Source of the DNA: Odobenus rosmarus divergens
Taxonomy: Eukaryota; Chordata; Mammalia; Carnivora; Odobenidae
NCBI RefSeq assembly: GCF_000321225.1
Contig: NW_004450286.1
Span: 274,204-338,203 of the forward strand
Length of the DNA: 64,000 nt
Direction: 5' to 3'
Part shown: positions 56,588 to 64,000 of the stretch, piece by piece
How the letters are laid out: every line of letters begins with the position of its first letter
Numbering within the stretch: position 1 is the stretch's first letter
Program-made: the position numbers and the translations under genes
The notes under the pieces: model-generated
Told to the model about the DNA's origin: nothing
What the model saw: the letters and a program-made list of their open reading frames with translations, nothing else
The model's database searches: none

Positions 56588-56615
56588 TTTATTAGACTAG
56601 GAAATATAATTTATT
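56588..56615 (-). terminator. UNC5B: Tandem polyadenylation signals of UNC5B
   Basis: On the minus strand AATAAA occurs at 56,615-56,610 and again at 56,593-56,588, embedded in an AU-rich stretch about 3.45 kb after the UNC5B stop codon. They are the first well-placed candidates with typical surroundings. The cleavage site would fall some 10-30 bases further left. Confidence 0.65.
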
Positions 56616-56655
56616 TTGTAAAAATTAATTTTGTTACAATAGGAATGCTAAACGT

Positions 56656-56663
56656 TATGTACA
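56656..56663 (-). promoter_or_regulatory. UNC5B: Pumilio-type element in the UNC5B 3' UTR
   Basis: The minus strand reads TGTACATA, a perfect match to the Pumilio recognition word UGUANAUA. It lies about 40 bases upstream of the first poly(A) signal. PUM proteins bind such words to repress or destabilise mRNA; binding here is inferred. Confidence 0.4.
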
Positions 56664-59600
56664 GGTTGAAGTTTACAGAATAAACAGCAGTGGGATCGGG
56701 CCATCCCCGCAGCCCTACATCCCCGGGACACATAACCATGTCCACGGCCCAGGCAGGGGGGGCCAGCCCTTTGCCCCCAGCAGAGCTGCTCCCTGCACCC
56801 AAACTCCTGGTCACCTTCCCTCCGAAGGTGTACTAAGGGACCTGACCCAGCTGCCTGGTTGCTGGGAAAAGGGGACCAGAGGGTCCTGGGTCTTCCAGGA
56901 GATGGAGAGACCCCCACACCCTTAGGAGGACCCCTGGTCTCTGCGAGAGAAGGCAGAGGAGAGGCACGTAGAAGATACACTGACTGACCCTGTGGCATCA
57001 GGGAGGTCACACACGCACATCCGGGTGGGGACGTGTTCCTGGGGGGGGGAGGCAGGCAACCTGATGTGCCTGCAGACAAAAGCACGCACACCCGGGGCAC
57101 GCACACACGCATGCACGTGCAAGCACATCCCAGCGATGAGAGAGACACAAACACCCACTCGAGGCCCCTGCAAGCCCCTCGGGGGCCCCTGATCTGCCTC
57201 TCATGGGGCACATGGGTCATGTGCGGCAGCCGCCTAGGCCTGAGTAAGAGGAGAAATCCTGATGCTACCCTAAGGTGGGCGGTGTGGGGCTGCAGCCACG
57301 GCAGCCTCAGCAGGGGACTGATGGATGGAGCCAGCTAAACCTTTCCAGGCGTTTCTTATAAAGCTGGACAGTTTGAACCCTCCCAGGAGGCTCCAGCCAA
57401 TTGGTTCTGTGCTCCAGGCCCTGGTACACACTTTCTGGAAATCAACTGAGAAATGGCACATGGGTGGCTGGCCTGGCCTCATCCAGCAAAAGCTCCCATC
57501 CTGGGTACTGGGCAGGCAGGGTGGAGGAGGGGCATGGCAAACGGCGGCCAACCTCTCCCCACTAGGGTTCCCACTAGAACCCTAGAACGACCATGTGTCA
57601 GAACCCAAAGGGAGTCAGACAGCTGCGGGTATGAAAAGATGAGGCCCAGAGAGGGCAGTCCTGTGCCTGAGGCCACACAGCAGTTTAATGGCACAGCTGG
57701 AGCTTGAGTGCTGGTCTTTGGACTCCAGGCTGCCCGGGGGCCTTTTAGAGACGGATGGGAAGGGCACCGGGAAAGCCTCTGTGGCACTGGTTAGGCTGCC
57801 GTCAAGGCCATGCTGTTACACAGGCCTCCGTGGCTCAGGCTAGGAGGCACTGGGGACGCGGAGCCCACAGCGGATGGGCACCCTGGGCAGGGAAGGCTCG
57901 CTGCCTTTGAGGCAACACCACACAGGCAATGGGGTCAAGAGCTGTTGCTGCCCCACCCCGAATGCAGGCCTGGCCCCTTCAGCAGCCCTGATAGAAGAAA
58001 TCCTCTCTCAAACCGAGCAGGCCTCTGTCTGCCTGCGGCTAACCTACCCCCCAGCGGGGTCGGTAGGTGGTGAGAACCCCCATAAGCCCCAGAGTCCATG
58101 GCAGGGAAGGGTAGGTTGGGGACACCGCCTGGGACTGGAGCTCCCAAACCTGCTTTCCTCCCAGGAGACCAGGCTTTCAAAGGCCAGGATATGCCCAGGC
58201 TGGTCCCAGCAGTTGCTCATGGACCTGCTGGGGCAAGCCCTGGGGTCATAGCCTGCCCAGAGCTGTCGGGGGTTGGGGGGGCTGGCACAGACTTTGCCCT
58301 GGGTGCGAAGGAGGAGAGAGAGGCCTCTGTGCCAGTTGTAAGAGCCAGGTCCCAGCCCTTGTCAGCCAGTCAAAAAGGGACCTTGATTTGATGGCCCCTT
58401 GGAGCGTCCCGGAGCAGGCTGGCAAGGGGGTCCTGGCCCCTCCACTCTGGCAGCCCTGCCTGTTTAAAGCTCGCTTCAAGACCTCCCAGACTGCAGAGGG
58501 AGGCCAACAACCGGGCTGAGGGAGGTGCCGGTGGAGGTCAGAGCTGGGAAAACAGCCCTCCCCAGGTCCTCCTCCAGTGCGGGGCAGGGGAAGGCGTGTA
58601 GAGCCCAGCCGGGCACCCACCTCCCGGACTGCAAGGCTGACTGCTGACATGTTCTTCAAAGCCACACCGAGGCCCAGAAGCTCAGGCTTCTGCAGTTAGA
58701 GGCCCTCTTATCCATCCCTTCTGTTTTATAGATGAACTTCCCCAGCCAACTGAGGCTGGGGAAGACCAGTTTCTGGATTCCTGGGCATTAACAGAATGCC
58801 AGTGTGCTGCAGCCCACCTAGTCTACGAGCTGCTAGGTGGAGGGATGACCTGGCTGGTCCCATCCCGGGGTGAAGGAGAGAAACGTCCATAGGAGACTCT
58901 ATCTCCCTCCGCCCCACTTCTTTCTCTGCTTGGGCCCCACCCCCTTCTCCAGGAGCCACCAGACTGGGACACTGGAAACACCATCCCTGACTCGCAGCTG
59001 GGGCGTGAGGCCTCTTAATCCGGACTCCCCAGGAGCCCAGCGAGGCCGTGGGGCATCTGCCTGGGGAGGCGGGTGGGCGGGAGGACCCCACCCCACTCCA
59101 GACCTCAGGGCTCCTTGGCTTTATAGATTCAGCATCTGCTTACGATTTTAGAGGGAAATACGGTACCATGGCTAAAACCCCATTTGACCCTGTACAACTG
59201 GGGAAACTGAGGCCTTGTAGGAGTTAGTCTAAGACGGAATCCTTAGCAGCAAGGTGTTCTGTCTCTCTCTCCCTGATAATCTCTCTCTCACACACGTGCA
59301 CACACGCACACATGCTCACTCCCGGCCAGAGCCATGAGCAAGCCCATACTCATCCACACTCAAGAAAAGAGTTTTCTATTTTTTTGTGTGTGTTGTTTTT
59401 CATTTTCTTTTTTTTTTTTTTCTTAAAAAGGACTTATCCAAATATCTGGATAATAAATCATGTGCGTTTCCTAAGAAACTGGGTTTTTCTTTTCCCTTGT
59501 GGTTTTGGTGTTGCTCTTTTTCTTCTTGGAGCCGGACTGGCAGTCTGAAGTTTCTTTCTTCCTTTACTTTTCCTTTTTGCTTTGGCCAGGAGAAAGCAGT

Positions 59601-60069
59601 TCATGTGAATTGTACTTGACTCTTCAAAGAGGAAAATGGTGTGAAAGGAGAAAGGGGCTCGGGGCAGGGGAGAAACCAGGAACCGAGGGAGAAACTGAAG
59701 GACGAAACTTAGACAAACGTAACCCAGAGCTCCCGGGGCGGCAGTAGCAGGTGGTGTGGAAGGAGTTGGTGGGGGGGCCCCTCCTGGCCCCCTGGGCTGC
59801 CTCCGGAGACCTCCTGGGGGTTCCCTGCAGAGATCTGCCGGCAGGAGAGACAGCCAAGGGCAGAGAAGGAGCACTGGGTCCTCTGGACAACGGACTACAT
59901 GGATTTGCTAAGGCTGGTCGTGGTCTGGAGTGGGGCGAGGGGAGGAGGAGAGGGTGACTCCGGCTGTGAGCTCGGGGACAGCATAGGCCGCCCCGCCTCT
60001 CACGAGGCTGCCCGAGCCTTCCCATGCCCGCCTCCTGCCCGCCCTCCCAGCGCACGGTTCCGGGGCCGC

Positions 60070-60235
60070 TCAGCAGTCCCCGTCAGTGGCCACGGCCACC
60101 AGCACCTCACTCTTGCCCATCTCCTCCAAGGCACTCGCCAGGCTGTTGAGGTCCCCGTCGTCCTGCTGCAGAGCTTCCCAGAGGTCCAGGATCACACCCG
60201 TGGGGCTTGCTTTGGTGGCAAAGTAGTTCAGGTAC
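60070..60235 (-). CDS. UNC5B: UNC5B last coding exon
   Basis: It encodes the second half of the death domain ([20 protein letters not shown] to ATDGDC) and TGA. The acceptor ctctgccag/G completes a split Arg codon. Helices with LDLWE and [12 protein letters not shown] are conserved in the UNC5 family. Confidence 0.97.
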
Positions 60236-62972
60236 CTGGCAGAGGGAAGGAGAAGGCCGTTGGGCTCCCCAGACACCCAGCACCTCCTGCGAGCGTGGAA
60301 ATGGAGAGAGCACTGGGAGGTGAGAAGACCCTGCGGTCCCACAATCCTGGGTCTGAACCCTAGCCCCTCTGCTGGGGGGCTGTGTGGTCCCAGGTTAGCC
60401 CCTGCTCCTCTCTGAGCCTCGGTCTCCTCCTCTCTAAAATGGAAACTGTCTTGCTCATCATCATCCATCATCCCTGTTAGTACTGCCATTGAAAGACACT
60501 GGCCCCAGGAGAGATTGTCCAAACCTAGGCTTTCATTCTTTCCTCCTGCCACATCCGGTGCCTGCTTGGTCTCACCACCCCCACGCTCCCCCGAGAGCAG
60601 GAACAAAGCCTTAGACACTTTGCAAAGCCCATCCATTTCTAGTAAGCTGTCTTGTATGTAGCATCTGCTCAACACAGGTTTATTAAAGGGTTTCTCAGTA
60701 AGTATGTAATAATAAGGACTATTGTTGCCATTATATTTATCCAGAAGAACTTTTTAAGTTCCCCAGAAGGGTTTTGACATGAAAATATACTCTGTCACTC
60801 CGCAAACATTTCCAGAACACCTGCTCTGTCCTGGGCATGGGGGTGCAGATGGTGATTACACCTGGTGTCCCGGCTTCCCCTGATTCTCACAGGCCAGCAC
60901 CCTGAGCCTGGCGCTCCTCAAGGAATGGGCTTCTCGGATTTAGCACACCCGAGCCTGAGCTCCTGATCTACCATGGATGGAAGGATGTGCCCGGACTGTC
61001 GGGCTGCCTGCCCCACCTGCCCCTTGGGGACAAAGGGAGGCTGGGGTGGGTTGCGCCCGGCCCAACACCCACCGGTCCATGGAGAGCTTCTGCGCCAAGA
61101 GCCGCCAGTCATTGCCCCGCGAGTTGGGGGCGTCCAGGCTGTTGCATATCTTTTGGCGGATGGACAGTGGAATCTTGAAGGCATAGGGCCCCAGCTGGGT
61201 GGTGACCGTGCTGCCAGGGGCAGAGCAGAAGGCGTCCAGGGAGCTGGCAGGCGTCTGGAAAAGCAGGGGCAAGGTGAGAGGGGAAAAGCCCCCCCACCCC
61301 ATGCACAGCACTGGCATCCGTCCCTCCAACCTTCCTGCCCGGGACTGTGAGCTCATGGAGGTTCTGGTTACTCCCCACGCTCTGGGCAGGCTCCAGCTGC
61401 CCAAAGACCTCCTCCCCTGGAAGCTTCCAAGGTCCAGGGCTGCATGCCCAACCCCCAGCCCTTGGGGCGCACCATGCTCACGCACTGGCCCAGGCTAATG
61501 CCGATGGCCTCTCGTGATTACAAAGGCACAAGGAGCCTCAGCCACGGTCTAATCCACACAGGGCCACTTTTACACGTGTGGAAATGAAGTCTAGAAAGGG
61601 GAAGTGACATGCCCAGGGTCACATGCCAAGGTAGGGGCAGAGTGGGGCCTAGGCCCATAGCCAGCGCTCTTGACACCATGCTGCAAGGAGGTTCTAGCAC
61701 TGCTGTCCTGGGTGGCCTGGGTTTTGTAAACCTCAGTCTGGATTTATAGTGGGGGAGAACGGCAGGCCTGCGCCAAGTGCTGACTGGATCCAAGGTCAGT
61801 GGTCTCTGTCCTCCCTAGAACCCACTTTCCGACTTAGATGTTGCTACAGGGCCAAGCACAGTAAGTGGTAGCTCTGAGCAAAACTGCGCAGGTCCCAGCT
61901 CAGACCTGGGAGGTGAAGGGAACATATCTTTACGGTAGACAGCACTCCCCCGCAGCTGAGGCGGGACCACGGGGGTCTGAACGCTGTCCCCCCCTGGCCC
62001 CACAGAGTGTCTGGCCTCACCTCTGCCAGCGTGGCGTGCAGCTGGAAGATCTGGCCTTCCCCTTCCACCTGCCGCACACAGATCTTGCAGGTGAGCTCTG
62101 TGGAGGCCAGGCTGTGCCTCTCCAGGGTGAAGGTGCAGTGCAGAGCCTTCTGGCTGCCACTCCAGATGTGACAGAAGGGGATCTCCTGAGGGAGGGGCGG
62201 CAGGGTCAAGGATGGGAGGCGAGGCTGCCCTGCCCTCAGAGGCTGGTAATGAGGCCAGCCTCAGGGAGTGCGGGGACCTCTCAGTGGGCAGTGCAGGCCT
62301 CTCCATTCAGACAGGCAGAGGAAGAAGAGCTGGTCAAGGGCCCTTCAGCTGAGCAAGGCAGCATATGGGGGAGAAGGCACAAGTCTGGATGCGTGAGTGT
62401 GTGTGCAAGGGTGCGCATGCGTATACGAGTGCATGTGCGCACGTATGTCCGGGCTGGAAGCCTTGCAGACTCAGGAGTGTTGTGCAGGTAGGTGCAGGCA
62501 CAGGGGTGTGACCACTGGAGATTCCTCCGCAGCGGTCTGCCAGGCATGAACACTCTTAGAGATGGTAAGGCCTCTTTGAAGGGGATGTATATAGACATTT
62601 GTGTTTGGGAGTGTGCCATGGGGTGGGCACTGAGCGTGAGGATGTGCCTCGGGATGACTGGGAGTGTGGAGAGCGAGGTAGGAGGGAGACAGAGACTGGG
62701 GGTGGGGGCAAGCCTAGAGGAAGGAGGCAGGGCCAAGGCCTGGGCAGGGGCACTGGTCTTCCCTGGGCAGGCCCTCAAATGTTCCCCCCTCCCCAGCTTC
62801 ATTCCCCTCCCCCAGCCCTCACCTGGTACTTGGCCAGCAGCTTGCTTCTCCAGTGGGCATGGGGGATGTCGTGCAGAGAGAGGCGCAGGTTGTGGTAACT
62901 GTCTTTAAACAGCAGGGGTTTGGGCTCCTCCACTAGATAGCCACCCAGCGTCCGCTCCAGCTCCAGCACCTC
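60070..62972 (-). CDS. UNC5B: UNC5B, netrin receptor, C-terminal part (gene continues beyond the window)
   Basis: Four exons join as complement(60070..60235, 61073..61254, 62021..62185, 62823..62972) and encode the last 220 residues. All introns are GT-AG with matching phases. The product follows human UNC5B (945 residues) closely, from [20 protein letters not shown] to ATDGDC. UNC5B is a single-pass receptor for netrin-1 (and Robo4) that drives axon repulsion and vessel patterning and signals death when unliganded. The segment covers most of the UPA domain, a short linker and the whole death domain. The ectodomain, membrane segment, caspase site and ZU5 domain lie upstream, outside the window. 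Linkage to SLC29A3 in the same direction supports UNC5B over UNC5A, C or D. Confidence 0.97.
61073..61254 (-). CDS. UNC5B: UNC5B penultimate exon
   Basis: It encodes [20 protein letters not shown] (linker) and [20 protein letters not shown] followed by [19 protein letters not shown], the first half of the death domain with its conserved NDWRLLA core. The acceptor is tttccag/ACGCCT and the donor GACCG/GTGGGT. Confidence 0.97.
62021..62185 (-). CDS. UNC5B: UNC5B exon encoding the second part of the UPA domain
   Basis: It encodes 55 codons, from [20 protein letters not shown] to [14 protein letters not shown], the second part of the UPA domain. The acceptor is cctcag/GAGATC and the donor GCAGAG/GTGAGG; both ends are in phase 0. 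Confidence 0.96.
62823..62972 (-). CDS. UNC5B: UNC5B exon encoding part of the UPA domain
   Basis: It encodes 50 codons, from [20 protein letters not shown] to [13 protein letters not shown]. The acceptor is gtcctcag/GAGGTG and the donor TACCAG/GTGAGG, both in phase 0. The upstream exon, which should end near VALK, was not found in the remaining kilobase and must lie beyond the window. Confidence 0.96.
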
Positions 62973-64000
62973 CTGAGGACCAGGAGGCAATGGGAAGGGG
63001 GAGCCCATCACACTTGGCCAATGGGTTCTTCTTGCTGCAAGATGGGGGTCTGGGGACACATGCGGGCAGTGGGAGCCAGGCTGTAGGACTGAGGGCAGGC
63101 ATCCATCGGAGCACAGGGCCAGGCATTTGGTAAGGGCTCAGGGAAGACACACTGTGTGAATAGATGGATGAATGGACAGATAATGGGACAGATGGATAGA
63201 TGACTGGATTTATAGATGACTGGACAGATAGATGGATGAATAGATAGATAGAAAAATGGATGCATAAATACAGGCAGACAGATGGACGTGTAGACGGATA
63301 TACAAATGGATGGGTAATAAATAGAAGGACAGATGGAAGGAAAGATGAATGGATGCTTGGTGATGGCTGGACAGACGGACTGCTGAGTGAATGAGTATAC
63401 AGATAGATGGGCAGCAAGCTGGATGGATGATGGATGGATGGACGAGCGGATGGACGGACAGATGGGGACTGAAGAGATAAGGAATGCCATCAAGCCAAAA
63501 TGTGGCAGCTCCCCTCCTGGCCTCCACTCCATTCTCTGACCAAAGCTGGACCCTGGCCAACGCACCAGTGCTGAGGGATGCAGGCTGCAAGAGCATTTCC
63601 CAGAGCCTCCAACCCATTCTGGGCCTTCTGGAATTTCAGGCCAGCTTAGCCCAGCAGAAGACATGCACTCTCCCATGAGGCCTTTCCACCTGTGCTGCCT
63701 CAGTCCGTGACTTGGAGTTTGGGACAAGTCACGTGCTACTGGGAGACAGGAACCGGAGGAGACCACAGACCATGGGTGGGGGGAGGCCTGGAGCTACAGG
63801 AAAGGGACCAGAGGCTTCACAGGGGGATGGAAGGAGGGAAGAGGTTTACACGGGGCCAAGGAGCCGTGTTCTTCCAGTGTTAGGATGAGCCTGAAGTCCT
63901 AGGAATGCGGCGGAGGGCTGGGGAGGCAATGGGTGGGACTTAGAGGCGGGGGCGGGGGGTGGGCAGGGTGCTACTAACACAGGTCCACACTGCCACCATC
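62973..64000 (-). other. UNC5B: UNC5B intron, partial
   Basis: No further UNC5B exon can be read here. The main content is a diverged GGAT/GATA tetranucleotide array followed by unique sequence. Confidence 0.8.
63154..63466. repeat. Diverged (GGAT/GATA)n tetranucleotide array
   Basis: Over about 310 bases the plus strand is built of gatgga, agatgg, agatag and ggacag units with many point changes. The minus strand stays open through it only because the repeat lacks stop codons in that frame. Confidence 0.9.

Larger units (their letters stand above)
56575..60069 (-). other. UNC5B: UNC5B 3' UTR
   Basis: This runs from the TGA at 60,072-60,070 to the AU-rich tail near the poly(A) signals. No coding exon is seen. 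It includes MIR-like pieces near 56.4 kb (just beyond the proposed end) and 57.65 kb, a CA/CT-rich stretch near 59.25-59.32 kb, a T-rich run at 59.38-59.43 kb and a GCACAC-rich stretch near 57.08-57.13 kb. The length of about 3.5 kb is inferred from the position of the signals. Confidence 0.6.

Noticed and set aside
63008..63766. A minus-strand open frame of 252 codons rich in Ile, His, Pro and Ser
   Set aside because: It is a translation of the GGAT/GATA tetranucleotide array.

Overview
The window is nuclear DNA from a mammal, almost certainly a caniform carnivore. Six tRNA-derived SINEs have the carnivore head (start close to GGGGCGCCTGGGTGGCTCAG) and CT-rich tails. A truncated LINE-1 has the typical carnivore 3' end. 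All coding exons have GT-AG borders, and their conceptual products closely match two known mammalian proteins. There are no prokaryotic genes, operons or CRISPR arrays.

Both genes lie on the minus strand. The right end (about 56.6-64 kb) holds the last four coding exons and the long 3' UTR of UNC5B, the netrin receptor; they encode part of the UPA domain and the death domain. The middle and left (6.6-45.7 kb) hold the whole of SLC29A3, which encodes the lysosomal equilibrative nucleoside transporter ENT3. It has an untranslated first exon in a CpG island near 45.5 kb and five coding exons. They join in frame to 474 codons (473 residues plus stop). The order UNC5B then SLC29A3 in the same direction matches the mammalian chromosome 10q22-type arrangement. 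The first 6 kb are downstream intergenic DNA; the next gene known in this synteny (CDH23) is not reached.

The rest is intronic and intergenic DNA dense in old repeats: MIR fragments, MaLR-type LTR relics, MER5-like DNA transposons, an L1M-like fragment and simple repeats. A 799-base assembly gap lies in SLC29A3 intron 5, but the flanking exons join in frame, so no coding sequence appears lost.

Nothing here looks like a wholly new biological system. The observations most worth checking are: an in-frame upstream ATG with good context in exon 1 of SLC29A3 that would add 68 residues; a CGG repeat in the same exon; two strong CTCF-type motifs in convergent orientation flanking the interval between the genes; a Pumilio-type site beside the UNC5B poly(A) signals; and several non-repeat blocks that look like regulatory elements. 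Functional statements about these are inference from motifs only.
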